Part shown: piece after piece, positions 41,909-51,296 of the stretch
How positions within the stretch are numbered: the first letter of the stretch is position 1
How the letters are laid out: each line of letters opens with the position of its first letter
Source: Legionella geestiana
Lineage (GTDB): Bacteria > Pseudomonadota > Gammaproteobacteria > Legionellales > Legionellaceae
Assembly (NCBI RefSeq): GCF_004571195.1
Contig: NZ_CP038271.1
Location: 2,475,001-2,539,000 of the forward strand
Direction: 5' to 3'
DNA: 64,000 nucleotides
The notes under the pieces: model-generated
Seen by the model: only the letters and a program-made list of their open reading frames with translations
What the model was told of the DNA's origin: nothing
Database searches by the model: none
Made by a program: the position numbers and the translations under genes

Positions 41909-44055
41909 GCGTTTATCCTGATTTTTTGTAACCAGCGAACCAGCCATCGGGTTTTCTCGGAAAACAATCTGGGTTTATAAAATTCACCGGCAACACGTTT
42001 ACTGAGTTCACTCAATGTGGGATAAGGGGCAATCACATCGGTAAAGCAGCGCAGCGTTTTACGCTCACGAATGGCCATCACCCATGGCAAAATGAGTTCG
42101 CCGGCGTTGGAGCCCACAACAGTGACTCCTAAAATTCGTGCTTTTTTATCGGTAATAATTTTAATTTTCCCATTTAAAGCATGTTCGGTTTGCGCTTTGT
42201 CATTGTCAACATACAACCATTCAGTGAATTGAGTGTCAGAGCGTTTTAGCGCGTCAAGAGCGGATAATCCTGCATGAGCAAGCTCAGGCTCGGTGAAGGT
42301 TACCCATGGAACCGCTCGATAATCAACTTTTGCAGGTAGTTTAAAGACGATATTACGTAAAACAATACCTGCGTGGTAACTGGCCATGTGGGTAAATTGA
42401 TAGGGGCCTGCCACATCGCCAATGGCATATATTCGCCGGTTGCTGGTTTGCAGGCGCGCGTTTACATCAATGCCTTTAGGGGTGAATGAAATGCCTGCCC
42501 GTTCTAAATGTAAACCTTCTAAATTGGCTTTTCGCCCCGTTGCAATCAGCAGATGGCTTCCGGTTGTTGTCTGGGATTCGCCATTACACTCAAAAAACAG
42601 TGTGCTGCCCCCATCAGGATGTGACTCAATATGTCGGATACTAATGCCCTCATACACGGCAACATTCATTGCCTTCAGTGAATCTCGCACTATAGCGACA
42701 CAATTGGCATCGTCTTTGGGGAGTATGGTTGATTCCTCGAGTATCGTTACCCTTGAGCCCAGCATGGCAAAAGCCTGTCCAAGCTCGCAGCCGACAGGGC
42801 CACCGCCAATGACTATCAAATGTTCTGGTTGTTCTTCAAGATTAAAAATGGTTTCATTGGTCAGGAAGGAAACGCTATCAAGACCGCAAATTGGGGGTAT
42901 AGATGCAGACGAGCCCGTGGCAATGACAAAATGTCTGGCATGAATGATGTTTTCACCGGCTTTTAGGCTGTCAGGGCCTAAAAAGGTTCCCGCGGCTTTA
43001 ATCACCTCTACCCCTAATGATTCAAAACGCGACACGGAATCATGCATCGCAATATTTGCAATAACCGCCCGCACATGCTGCATAACCTTTGGAAAATCAA
43101 CCGAGAGTGTTTCGGCATGAATACCAAACTGGCTGGCATTCTTAAGGTGATAAAAGCTTTTGGCGGCGGCTAATAATGATTTAGAGGGTACACAGCCATA
43201 ATTTAGACAGTCTCCCCCCATTTTACCGGATTCAACCAAAACAACGTTTAGTCCCAGCTGAGCGGCTCCTGCGGCGAGGCTCAATCCTCCCGCACCGGCT
43301 CCAATGATGGCTAAATCACATGATTTAACCGGGCAGTGGTCTTCGTCCCTTTGATTTCTTTTTCCAGTGAAGACGCGATACAACACGGGAATTAATGAAA
43401 GAGCCGCTAATGCCAGCAGTGGGCCTAAAACTTTCGGCTCAAAAATAATGCCTAAATCAGGGGTTTGATTGGCGGCAAAAATCTCGCTTAAGCTGTTACC
43501 AAGCAGCACATACACGGTTGAACCCGGAATAATGCCGATGAAGGTTGCGAGGATAAACGTTTTTGCTCTGACACCCAGTAAAGCAGGCACAATATTAACC
43601 ACCCAAAAAGGAAACAAGGGGATTAAACGCAGGGTCAATAGATAAGAAAAAGCATGATTTTGAAAACCTTGATGCATGCTTTCTATCCAGCCCGATGCGC
43701 GCCTCGAAAGTGATACGCCCAAGGTGGTGCGTACAGCAAGAAACAGCAGTGTTGCGCCTAAGGTTGCACTTAAGACAACCAGCACCAAACCCCAGCCAAT
43801 CCCAAACATAAAGCCCCCGGCCAGGGTTAGAAAGACAGCGCCTGGAATTGACACAGCAACAGCCGCTGTGTAAACGGCAATAAAGAGAATGGATGTGGTT
43901 AAAAAATGCGTTTCTGCCCATGTAATGAGCGTGGTTCGATGGTCTTTTAAGGCAGTAAAGTTTAAACAGTTATCGAGGCGCAGGCTAAAAAAAAGGATGA
44001 ATAACCCAATTAAAGCTATTAACGGCAGCCAGCGGCGCATTGTCGATGTATTCAT
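41905..44055 (-). CDS. VTT/TVP38 (DedA-like) membrane domain fused to FAD-dependent disulfide oxidoreductase
   Basis: The 716-residue protein fuses two known folds. Residues 1-230 are a TVP38/VTT membrane domain (SIPGAVFLTLAGGFMFGIGW and RLIPLFPFWVVNIVPALLGV). Residues 245-716 are a pyridine-nucleotide disulfide oxidoreductase: FAD motif IIGAGAGGLSLAAG, redox-active Cys283-x4-Cys288 (GDCLNYGCVPSK), NAD motif VIGGGPVGCELGQAFA and the FAD second site YAIGDVAGPYQFTHMA. It resembles mercuric reductase/dihydrolipoamide dehydrogenase but lacks an N-terminal MerA metal domain. AAGGGAAGG precedes ATG 44055. It is operonic with a phospholipid-type transferase, so a membrane-lipid or quinone-redox role is possible. 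Confidence 0.88.
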   Translation of the reverse strand: MNTSTMRRWLPLIALIGLFILFFSLRLDNCLNFTALKDHRTTLITWAETHFLTTSILFIAVYTAAVAVSIPGAVFLTLAGGFMFGIGWGLVLVVLSATLGATLLFLAVRTTLGVSLSRRASGWIESMHQGFQNHAFSYLLTLRLIPLFPFWVVNIVPALLGVRAKTFILATFIGIIPGSTVYVLLGNSLSEIFAANQTPDLGIIFEPKVLGPLLALAALSLIPVLYRVFTGKRNQRDEDHCPVKSCDLAIIGAGAGGLSLAAGAAQLGLNVVLVESGKMGGDCLNYGCVPSKSLLAAAKSFYHLKNASQFGIHAETLSVDFPKVMQHVRAVIANIAMHDSVSRFESLGVEVIKAAGTFLGPDSLKAGENIIHARHFVIATGSSASIPPICGLDSVSFLTNETIFNLEEQPEHLIVIGGGPVGCELGQAFAMLGSRVTILEESTILPKDDANCVAIVRDSLKAMNVAVYEGISIRHIESHPDGGSTLFFECNGESQTTTGSHLLIATGRKANLEGLHLERAGISFTPKGIDVNARLQTSNRRIYAIGDVAGPYQFTHMASYHAGIVLRNIVFKLPAKVDYRAVPWVTFTEPELAHAGLSALDALKRSDTQFTEWLYVDNDKAQTEHALNGKIKIITDKKARILGVTVVGSNAGELILPWVMAIRERKTLRCFTDVIAPYPTLSELSKRVAGEFYKPRLFSEKTRWLVRWLQKIRINA

Positions 44056-44260
44056 GACCTTCCCTTTAGCCATTGACAGGCAGTACGCGTGGGGTGTGTC
44101 TTACTCATGACTTACAGTCATTGACTGTTACGTTTTTGAGCCTGACGAAGCTGATTTTGGTGAAATAAGCGCTTATGGTACCTGAGTTTACCGCCTCTCG
44201 GGTTATGTATCCATCAGGGCGCTTTTAACTCCATTTTTAGTTGCTTTCTTCAAAATACCG

Positions 44261-44728
44261 CTAATTTCCGGGATTAATGTTTTTAACTTTTGGCCAGTTA
44301 ATGTCGGCTTTTTTGATATAAACAGGTATATCTTTTTCCCATATTTTTTGAACCCGCTTATTAAGGTTAAGATAAAGTTTACCGTCAACAATTTTCCATG
44401 CGAGTGGAGAGCTTGGAACTTTTATGCCTGCTGAAGTTGCGAAAGCACACCACCCACCGTATTGAGGCAAATATTTATCAGGATTTTCTTTGAAGGCTTG
44501 TTTGTTTTTTTCACTGGAAAAAAGATAGTAAACATTATCCTTTACTACCGTGTGATCGCCATTCCCTTTAACGGGTTTATTTTCGGTAAAGTAGCTAACT
44601 ACATCATAGCCCTGTAACGCAACAGAAAATACAGTATTAGTGCATGAGTATGCCGCTGATTGAATCGTCAAAAAACATGTGATAATGACCCCAAAAAACC
44701 TGTTTAAAAAACTGGAATACCGCTTCAT
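44261..44728 (-). CDS. Exported YHS-domain protein
   Basis: The 155-residue protein has a signal peptide (FFGVIITCFLTIQSAAYS) and a YHS-like domain: VALQGYDVVSYFTENKPVKG, YLFSSEKNKQAFKENPDKYL and PQYGGWCAFA. YHS domains are often linked to metal (copper/heavy-metal) handling and occur in periplasmic proteins. The start ATG at 44728 is 200 bp from the fusion gene and it is likely a separate unit. A preceding AGGAGCACACC supports the start. The metal is not predicted. Confidence 0.85.
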   Translation of the reverse strand: MKRYSSFLNRFFGVIITCFLTIQSAAYSCTNTVFSVALQGYDVVSYFTENKPVKGNGDHTVVKDNVYYLFSSEKNKQAFKENPDKYLPQYGGWCAFATSAGIKVPSSPLAWKIVDGKLYLNLNKRVQKIWEKDIPVYIKKADINWPKVKNINPGN

Positions 44729-44844
44729 GGTGTGCTCCTTGCTAATAGTTTATATAGTACTGTAACTTCTTTCTTAACCAAAAAAATATATCCTTCAGGT
44801 GAACATTTAAAGCTGGTATCTTCGTATCAGGGTTTGCTGGCGAC

Positions 44845-45111
44845 CTGTGTACGGGACATTTTTTCCGCGCCGGGGGATTCACGTGTATTTTTGTACCGTG
44901 ACCAGGCTGAAACGTTCCATGCGTTGGCTCCTTACCAAATCCCGAATGGGTCCCCGCCTGCGCGGGGAAGACAGTGTGGGAGAGATTTTGGCCTCCGCAC
45001 ACAACCCGAACCCTGTCATTCCCGCGCAGGCGGGAACCCATCCATGTGCCGGCACGGGGCTAACTCCAGCATGAACTCTGGGAAGACAACGTTTTTTTGT
45101 ACCGTACACAG
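44845..45111. mobile_element. 267-bp non-autonomous element with IS4-type ends, copy A
   Basis: Its ends are CTGTGTACGGGAC (left) and the reverse complement CTGTGTACGGTACAAAAAAA (right), very like the intact IS at 13240-14428. It is flanked by GCTGGCGAC (44836-44844) and GCTGGTGAC (45112-45120), a 9-bp duplication with one mismatch. Inside are two REP-type palindromes (about 44950-44969 and 45016-45038). It has no transposase, so it probably depends on one in trans. The short frames within it are repeats, not genes. Confidence 0.8.
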
Positions 45112-45129
45112 GCTGGTGACATACAATAG

Positions 45130-45633
45130 TTATTTCTCAAACAAATAAAGATACTCTCCATAGCCGGCTTTTACCATCTGATCTTTAGGGATAAACCGCA
45201 ATGCGGCCGAGTTCATGCAATAGCGCAAACCGGTTGGCTCGGGCCCATCCGCAAATACATGTCCCAGATGAGAGTTTGCATATTTCGAGCGAACTTCTGT
45301 GCGCGTGATAAAAAAATAACTTTTTTGCTTATTCAAAACCACATATGTTTCATCAATCGGCCTTGTAAAGCTCGGCCAGCCTGTTCCTGAGTCGAATTTA
45401 TCCGTTGAGCTAAACAAAGGTTCGCCTGAGACTACATCAACATAGATACCCTCTGCGGTATTGTTCCAATACGCATTATCAAAGGCTCTCTCCGTTGCAT
45501 CATTTTGCGTAACCTCAGATTGCAGCGGAGTCAGCTTTTTTAGCTGTTCTGATTTATTAAATTGCGGGGTGTAGGCCATCACCGCACTGGCTATAATCAG
45601 GTTACAAAACAGCACACTAATCAGTCTTAACAT
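45130..45633 (-). CDS. msrB: Exported peptide-methionine (R)-S-oxide reductase MsrB
   Basis: The 167-residue protein has a signal-like N-terminus ([20 protein letters not shown]) and the MsrB core: [37 protein letters not shown] and the catalytic Cys in [12 protein letters not shown]. It repairs the R-epimer of methionine sulfoxide. The usual zinc CxxC pairs are absent, as in the zinc-less form. GAGGAG lies upstream of ATG 45633. It overlaps msrA by 17 bp and is coupled to it, so both epimers are repaired in the envelope. Confidence 0.93.
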   Translation of the reverse strand: MLRLISVLFCNLIIASAVMAYTPQFNKSEQLKKLTPLQSEVTQNDATERAFDNAYWNNTAEGIYVDVVSGEPLFSSTDKFDSGTGWPSFTRPIDETYVVLNKQKSYFFITRTEVRSKYANSHLGHVFADGPEPTGLRYCMNSAALRFIPKDQMVKAGYGEYLYLFEK

Positions 45634-46189
45634 GCCATAACTCCTCAACACGCTGATCGCGACCGCATCGATACCGGTAATATTTGTATCTTATCGGATT
45701 TTTTTGGTAATAATCTTGATGATATTCTTCGGCTGCATAAAAGTGAGTCGAGGGAATAATGTCGGTGTGTACCGCAGGCAGTACGTTTTCCAAAGCCCGC
45801 TTACTGGCTGTTGCAGTCTTTTTTTGCTCCTCATTCAGATAAAAAATGACGCTGCGGTATTGTCTGCCTTTATCGCAAAATTGCGCATTTATTTGCGTTG
45901 GGTCGATGTGATGCCAGTAATAATCGAGTAATTGTTGATAACTGACTTTTGCAGGATCGTATATCACTTGCACTGATTCAACATAAGGGGTTGTGCCAGA
46001 AGATACTAATTCATAACTGGGATTAGGTTCTGTGCCTCCATCATAGCCCGAGTTGGTTTGTAATACGCCGGGCACCTTGTCAAAATCTGCTTCCATACAC
46101 CAGAAACACCCGCCCGCAAATATGGCTTGTGCGGGTTTTGCGGCAGCTGGAAGCACGTAAAATGTCAAAATGAGTAAGAGATAGCGCAT
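45617..46189 (-). CDS. msrA: Exported peptide-methionine (S)-S-oxide reductase MsrA
   Basis: The 190-residue protein begins with a signal peptide ([17 protein letters not shown]). The catalytic motif [12 protein letters not shown] (Cys28, Cys31) is that of MsrA, followed by [36 protein letters not shown] and [16 protein letters not shown]. It reduces the S-epimer of methionine sulfoxide in protein. The ATG at 46189 is preceded by TGAGGTCTACC. It is the first gene of the msrA-msrB pair; in many bacteria the two are fused, here they overlap. Confidence 0.95.
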   Translation of the reverse strand: MRYLLLILTFYVLPAAAKPAQAIFAGGCFWCMEADFDKVPGVLQTNSGYDGGTEPNPSYELVSSGTTPYVESVQVIYDPAKVSYQQLLDYYWHHIDPTQINAQFCDKGRQYRSVIFYLNEEQKKTATASKRALENVLPAVHTDIIPSTHFYAAEEYHQDYYQKNPIRYKYYRYRCGRDQRVEELWHVKTD

Positions 46190-46361
46190 GGTAGACCTCA
46201 AATATGGGGTAACAATACCTTTATTTTTAAATATAGACTATGAGCTTATGTATAAAAACGAAAGCTCATGCGTGCTGCTGCCTGAACTGCGGCTTAACGT
46301 TACCTTAAGCATTATCCGTTAAAATCCAGCAAATTTTGGTGTTTTAGCGCAGGAGAGTGTG

Positions 46362-47525
46362 ATGGCGGCGAGCGGTAATGAGGTGCGTAAAGATTTTACA
46401 ATCATGCTTCCTGAAGCATTAAATAACAAATGGGAGTCGTTGATTGCGGTTCTTGGTGAGATAAATGCCATGGTACAGGCGTTTAATCGCAATGATGTGC
46501 CTGAGAGAATAAAACATTTAGATACAGCCAAAATTTATCTGGAAGCTTTTAAGGACGAATTGAGTGACACGCTTGCCGCAGCACAACGGGAAAAAACAAC
46601 AATAATCCCTGAGCATCTGCTTTCACAAACGGAGTTGCAAACCAAGCGGGACATTCTTTTGAACATGAACTGTTCGGCCATAATGGTTGCTAACATCCTC
46701 AGTACATTAAAATTTTGTTTGGACAATGCTGACAGGGGCATTGGTGCCTGCCAGGAGCTGGCGACCGTGTCGTTTGCTGTTTTGACGGTATTGTATGGAA
46801 TGGGTCTTGACAGGGGGCTCTCACTGGAGTTGGCAGACATCTACAGGCACCATCAGAGTCATATGCTGGTTGTTATTAACAGAAATCCTGAGAGCGATTT
46901 AAAAAATGTTTCAAACTGGGGGGAGGATTGTTTGATTTTTGATCCGCTTCTAAAAGTCCTCTATTGTCCTGCTACTATTCCAAGGGGTGTTACTTTGTCA
47001 GCTTTTTTAAGCCCTTCTGTGCCGCCAGGGTTTACTATCGGAGCCACTCAGAATAATGATTTGGGATTGTCATTGTTGTCGCCATGGGTTGATGATGAAA
47101 AATTCGGCTTAATCGTTACAGAAAGCCAAAAGGTGATAAGAAACTTTTTCCAAAGCCATTTACTTTCCATGCTTAAACCTCGAATGTGCGACAGCGCAGC
47201 ATCGGTGGATAAACCGGGTATATTTGCAGCTCAGTTTCAGTTCAAATCCTCTCTTGTAGACTATCTTGAAAAAATCTCGGGTTTATCTTTCACTGGCATT
47301 AAAACCAAAGACTGGCATACACACCATTTTGCGCTTTTGACAACCGAGAATGCTGAAGAGAAGGCGGTTCAACTGCAACGTGTTCTTCATGGGCACGGAC
47401 ACATCACCTCTCTGACCGGTATGGGTAAAGTGTTGTTTTTTGCCAATACCAATAACGATGAAGGCAAAGCTTTGCGGGATGAAGTATTAAGCGCCATGAG
47501 AGCTGAAAGAAAGATAGACATTTGA
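46362..47525 (+). CDS. Papain-like cysteine-hydrolase candidate effector
   Basis: The 387-residue protein has a C-H-D triad in papain/transglutaminase order: GIGACQELATVSFAVL (Cys130), HHQSHMLVVINR (His167) and CLIFDPLLKVLY (Asp194 followed by Pro). The Cys-QEL, H-MLVVI and FDP contexts are those of transglutaminase-like/YopT-class hydrolases. The N-terminal 120 residues are helical and the C-terminal 190 residues unrecognised, except HGHGHITSLTGMGKVLFF near the end. AGGAG stands 6 bp before ATG 46362 (a GTG 3 bp upstream is less likely). No signal peptide. It may be a Dot/Icm effector protease or amidase; enzyme class is unproven. Confidence 0.6.
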   Translation: MAASGNEVRKDFTIMLPEALNNKWESLIAVLGEINAMVQAFNRNDVPERIKHLDTAKIYLEAFKDELSDTLAAAQREKTTIIPEHLLSQTELQTKRDILLNMNCSAIMVANILSTLKFCLDNADRGIGACQELATVSFAVLTVLYGMGLDRGLSLELADIYRHHQSHMLVVINRNPESDLKNVSNWGEDCLIFDPLLKVLYCPATIPRGVTLSAFLSPSVPPGFTIGATQNNDLGLSLLSPWVDDEKFGLIVTESQKVIRNFFQSHLLSMLKPRMCDSAASVDKPGIFAAQFQFKSSLVDYLEKISGLSFTGIKTKDWHTHHFALLTTENAEEKAVQLQRVLHGHGHITSLTGMGKVLFFANTNNDEGKALRDEVLSAMRAERKIDI

Positions 47526-47660
47526 TTTGCCGGCTGCGCCTGAACGCAACGCTCGCGTTTGCTGCTGGCGTCGAACGAATCTTGCTGTAGACATGAATAC
47601 GCTGACTTGATATCTTCAGCGCCAGGAATAGAAGTTCATCGTATTCAGAAGGAGTCGAAT

Positions 47661-49199
47661 ATGCAAAAATCGCTTGCTGCAGGTCTGATGTTGTCCGCGT
47701 TCTTTCTGATACACACGAATGCGTCAGCAAAGAATGACGGAATTATCAATCCAGACTCTTTTCTTTCACGCCCTTTGATGGCCAGCAATTTGTCTGGAGA
47801 GTATGACCCGGGACTGCTCTCCATTCACGGGCATACTGTGCTTGATACGCCAGTCGTTGTGAGCGATTCTACGGGTAAAAAAATTTCATTTCAAAGAGCC
47901 ATGCGTCCAGGGGAAGATTACACACTTGTATCTCACGGAAAGCCTCGCATACAACCGTTTACCATATGGTTTTTCAGTCCTGCGGGTTCAAATCAGTCAG
48001 AAGCGCCTGATTACATGGATATCTGCACGGCGGAAAATCCTTGTTCAGTGATTAATCAAAAGATTATCGATGCCATCTACAGGCGTTCTGCAAAGGATGA
48101 AAAAGTTGGTTTATGGTTTGCAACCGGTGCCTATGATATTCCAGCAGATGCCAGTCATCACAATGTCCAACGTCTGAAACTGCATGGTAATCAGCACATT
48201 TTGGGTCGCTCTGCGGATTTCCTTCATAATGCCACTGGGGAAGAGCGTCCGCTGATACGCGGTTCCATCTACTGGTCGGATTTTCATGGCCACTCGTCAA
48301 CAGATAATTATGTCTCAGGTATTCGGGTTGAAACACGGCTTCCGCGTTTTTGGGGAGCCAGTCACGGTGAACTGGTGAATCTTGGTTCAGAGGGCAGTAT
48401 CTCGCTCTACAACACCGACCTTGACATGACCCTCGAAGAAGGCAGCAGTGCTGTCGTAGAGGTTTCGAACGTTTACGCTGGAAAATACATGGTTGCCAGT
48501 CATTCGCGGATGTCTATAACCGGTAATCATTCTCAGGATCATGTCTTGAATGTGGAAGTGGCGGGTTCTTGGAACGGAACCACCTGGATTGCTGATTCAG
48601 AACTTCATGCAGAAGGCGCCGGGGTGACAAATCTCTTCATCCAGAACAATGCCGTCATGATTTTTGATTCTGAAGTGAACGCTCACGTCACTGGTCAGAG
48701 CGGCTATTCAACTTCATTGTCGGCCTATAATGGAGCTGGCGTTGAAGTCAAAAATTCCTCCATCACCATGCGCTATGAATCGAGTGATTTTATCAATCGG
48801 GTGTTTGGTATTCTTTTTATGCATTCCCATACCGGCGATAAACCACCGTTTTTTGTGATTGAAGATTCAACGATTGATACATTCCTTTCTGAAACGGCTG
48901 AACTCCTGATTGAATCTTCAGCTACAGGGGTGGGCATACTGACAGAAAGCACGCCCGTTCATCTTCAATTACGCAATGCAATCATTAAAGCACATGCTGA
49001 AAAGGGCAAAGCCTTCGGTGTTCGTCAACTGGATACTCAAAAAGATGTGCGGGTCAGTCTTGAGCAACCATCGTTGATTACCCTCTCAGGCACGGAACAG
49101 GATAATTTTTTTAAAAATATTGATGACGGGAAAGTAAGAAATATCAGCAGCCCATTATCGCGCTGTCAGTTTGAATCGGGTGAAAGCCGGGATTGCTGA
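47661..49199 (+). CDS. Exported beta-helix-like protein
   Basis: The 512-residue protein has a strong signal peptide (MQKSLAAGLMLSAFFLIHTN, cut after ASA). The mature part is beta-rich: repeats of strand-turn units such as LHGNQHILGRSADFL, GSISLYNTDLDMTLEEGSSA and NAVMIFDSEVNAHVTGQSGY, as in right-handed beta-helix proteins. One C-terminal Cys pair is present (SRCQFESGESRDC). Such proteins are secreted adhesins, lyases or surface proteins; no catalytic motif is obvious. AAGGAGTCGAAT precedes ATG 47661. The 3' end overlaps the convergent O-acetyltransferase gene by 34 bp. Confidence 0.72.
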   Translation: MQKSLAAGLMLSAFFLIHTNASAKNDGIINPDSFLSRPLMASNLSGEYDPGLLSIHGHTVLDTPVVVSDSTGKKISFQRAMRPGEDYTLVSHGKPRIQPFTIWFFSPAGSNQSEAPDYMDICTAENPCSVINQKIIDAIYRRSAKDEKVGLWFATGAYDIPADASHHNVQRLKLHGNQHILGRSADFLHNATGEERPLIRGSIYWSDFHGHSSTDNYVSGIRVETRLPRFWGASHGELVNLGSEGSISLYNTDLDMTLEEGSSAVVEVSNVYAGKYMVASHSRMSITGNHSQDHVLNVEVAGSWNGTTWIADSELHAEGAGVTNLFIQNNAVMIFDSEVNAHVTGQSGYSTSLSAYNGAGVEVKNSSITMRYESSDFINRVFGILFMHSHTGDKPPFFVIEDSTIDTFLSETAELLIESSATGVGILTESTPVHLQLRNAIIKAHAEKGKAFGVRQLDTQKDVRVSLEQPSLITLSGTEQDNFFKNIDDGKVRNISSPLSRCQFESGESRDC

Positions 49200-49837
49200 T
49201 GCGCTTTACGGCCACTTTTCATAAGCTTATCAAGCACTTTTCGGTCTCCCTGCATGATGGCCAGTACATGGGTTCGTATCTTTTCTATTGGCCAGTCCCA
49301 CCATTGCAGTCTCTGAAGAAAATCAATGGTTTCATCATCAAAGCGTTTGCGAATAACCTCTGCGGGATTGCCTCCCACTATTTCATACGGTGCGACATCT
49401 CTGGTGACAACGGCTTTCGAGCCAATGATTGCGCCATCGCCAATGGTTATCCCAGGCAGAATTGTCGCATCATAGCCAATCCAGACATCATTACCGATGA
49501 CAGTGTCTTTTTTGCGGTTGGGAACGAAGGGCACTTCAGGCCATGCATGTTGAAAAATGATGAAGGGAAACGAGGAAAACCCGCCAAGAGGGTGGTTGCC
49601 GCCATTCATGATAAATTTTACGCCAGTCGCAATCTGGCAAAATTTCCCAATGATGAGCTTGTCGCCAATAAAATCAAAGTGATAAAGGACATTTTTCTCA
49701 AAGTTATGGATATCATCAGGGTCATCATAGTAGGTAAAATCTCCAACGAGAATATTGGGATTCCTGATAATGTTTTTCAGAAAAACTGTGCGTTTGACTC
49801 CCGGAATCGGGTGTAGTGCATCAGGATTTGGTTCCAT
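49166..49837 (-). CDS. CatB-type hexapeptide O-acetyltransferase
   Basis: The 223-residue protein is a left-handed beta-helix acetyltransferase: repeated hexapeptides (IGKFCQIATGVKFIMNGGNH, VIGNDVWIGYDATILPGITI, GDGAIIGSKAVVTRDVAPYE) with the catalytic His in GGNHPLGGFSSFPF. This is the xenobiotic acetyltransferase (CatB/Vat) group, which acetylates chloramphenicol, streptogramins or sugars. AAAAGGAATTAAC precedes ATG 49837. The C-terminal end overlaps the neighbouring gene on the other strand. Resistance is possible but the substrate is not established. Confidence 0.9.
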   Translation of the reverse strand: MEPNPDALHPIPGVKRTVFLKNIIRNPNILVGDFTYYDDPDDIHNFEKNVLYHFDFIGDKLIIGKFCQIATGVKFIMNGGNHPLGGFSSFPFIIFQHAWPEVPFVPNRKKDTVIGNDVWIGYDATILPGITIGDGAIIGSKAVVTRDVAPYEIVGGNPAEVIRKRFDDETIDFLQRLQWWDWPIEKIRTHVLAIMQGDRKVLDKLMKSGRKAHQQSRLSPDSN

Positions 49838-49906
49838 GTTAATTCCTTTTAACAAGTTCGTGTAATGGTTGTTCCTGATTAATGCACGAGGCAAGGCGCT
49901 GATTCG

Positions 49907-51283
49907 CTATTTCGTGCGTTTAAGGAATTTCATCAAAACAATGGGTAGAATGCCAATCCCCACAAATCCCGATATCATGATGACTTCAAAGCGCAGCACG
50001 CTTTTGGCTTCAAGAAACTCAGGTGGCAGAAAACCTGTAAAAATGCCGAAAATGCAGACGCTAATTGCCAGCAACGGAACAAAAAGATTCAGGACATTTC
50101 CCAGTCGACTTTTTGCCTGACCGCGCAAGAGTTTCATGGCCGAAACAAACATGAGAACATAATAGAGCAGCGCAAACTGTGCGGTAATGGCTGACAAAAT
50201 CCAATATGAATTGTTCATATCCGGGAACAGCAGGAAAACACCAAGAATTACCGAATACAATACGGCCTGGAGGTATAAAATACTCGAGGGCATATGATTC
50301 TTGTTGAGTTTTTGCAACGGTTTAGGCCCATCAACGGCCGTTATGGCAACATGCAGGCCACGTGCAAGGCCAACCATCCACGAGGAAGCAATGCCAATAC
50401 AGCCCAATATCACGCAAAATGAGAGTACTTTACCGATATTGGTAATGTTGTAGGCTGCAAAAAACGCGTTCAGGACATCAATCAGGCCTGAAATCAGGGT
50501 GATATTTTCCACGGGCAAAATGATGCAAAGTGCGAGCGAGCTTAAAATAATGCTCGAAAGAATAATGATGGCCGCAATAATCAGGGCGCGCGGGTAGCTT
50601 TTCTGTGGATTTTCAACGTTACCGCCATGCATCGCAATCACTTCAAGACCCAGAAGACTGAATAGAATATTAGAAAAAAAGCCTAAATTCCCCATCTCCC
50701 GAGTTCCAGGAACTAGAGCGCCCCAGCTGAAAGGTGTGGCAGACGCGTTACCCGATAAGAGCCACCACCCGGCAAGGACTATCATAACGCCCATCGGCAA
50801 AAGCGTTCCAAGAATGGCGGCCGGCACACTGATAATTCGGGTAAAGCGGATGCCATGGGTGTGCAGCCACGTGATTATCCAGAAAAAACCGAGGCTGAAG
50901 GCAAGAATAAAGGTTGTATTCTGTGCAAGATTCGGCGCAATGATGGCTGCAAGAATAGTCGCGATAAACACAAAAATGGTCGGGTACCATATCATGTTAT
51001 AAATCCACTGCAACCAGAGCGCCAGCGTGCCAGAAGCGGGACCAAATGCCGCAGTTACCCAAAGATAAGAGCCACCTGTCTGCGGGTAGAGCATGACGAG
51101 CCTGCTGGTAATATAGGCCAGTGGAAAAAAGAAGAGTGCCGCAGCTATGCCATAAAAAGTAATTAACGCATACCCATACTGCGCCGCAATAGGGAGATTA
51201 CGGAGGCTGTCGACTGAAATGACGGCGAGCATAATCAGGGCAAAAAGACCCAGTTTCTGGTTGGATTTTAGCTCAGCATGCAC
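49907..51283 (-). CDS. APC-family amino acid permease
   Basis: The 458-residue protein is an inner-membrane transporter with about 12 helices, of the APC amino-acid/polyamine superfamily: SVDSLRNLPIAAQYGYALI, then QTGGSYLWVTAAFGPASGTL (helix 2 region) and LGLEVIAMHGGNVENPQKSY (helix 6 region). I start at GTG 51283, preceded by GAGGTTTTCACT; the reading to 51433 lies over hutH. It follows hutH by 13 bp on the same strand, so it very likely imports histidine or a product of its breakdown, but selectivity cannot be read from sequence. Confidence 0.87.
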   Translation of the reverse strand: MHAELKSNQKLGLFALIMLAVISVDSLRNLPIAAQYGYALITFYGIAAALFFFPLAYITSRLVMLYPQTGGSYLWVTAAFGPASGTLALWLQWIYNMIWYPTIFVFIATILAAIIAPNLAQNTTFILAFSLGFFWIITWLHTHGIRFTRIISVPAAILGTLLPMGVMIVLAGWWLLSGNASATPFSWGALVPGTREMGNLGFFSNILFSLLGLEVIAMHGGNVENPQKSYPRALIIAAIIILSSIILSSLALCIILPVENITLISGLIDVLNAFFAAYNITNIGKVLSFCVILGCIGIASSWMVGLARGLHVAITAVDGPKPLQKLNKNHMPSSILYLQAVLYSVILGVFLLFPDMNNSYWILSAITAQFALLYYVLMFVSAMKLLRGQAKSRLGNVLNLFVPLLAISVCIFGIFTGFLPPEFLEAKSVLRFEVIMISGFVGIGILPIVLMKFLKRTK

Positions 51284-51296
51284 AGTGAAAACCTCG

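Noticed and set aside
44940-45040. Repeated GC-rich palindromes as a possible CRISPR
   Set aside because: Only two palindromic units of opposite sense with no regular spacers; they are REP-type sequences in a mobile element.
44742-45109. Several short ORFs on both strands
   Set aside because: They are readings of the repeated element with REP palindromes (typical SRAGGNP and PAQAG products), not genes.
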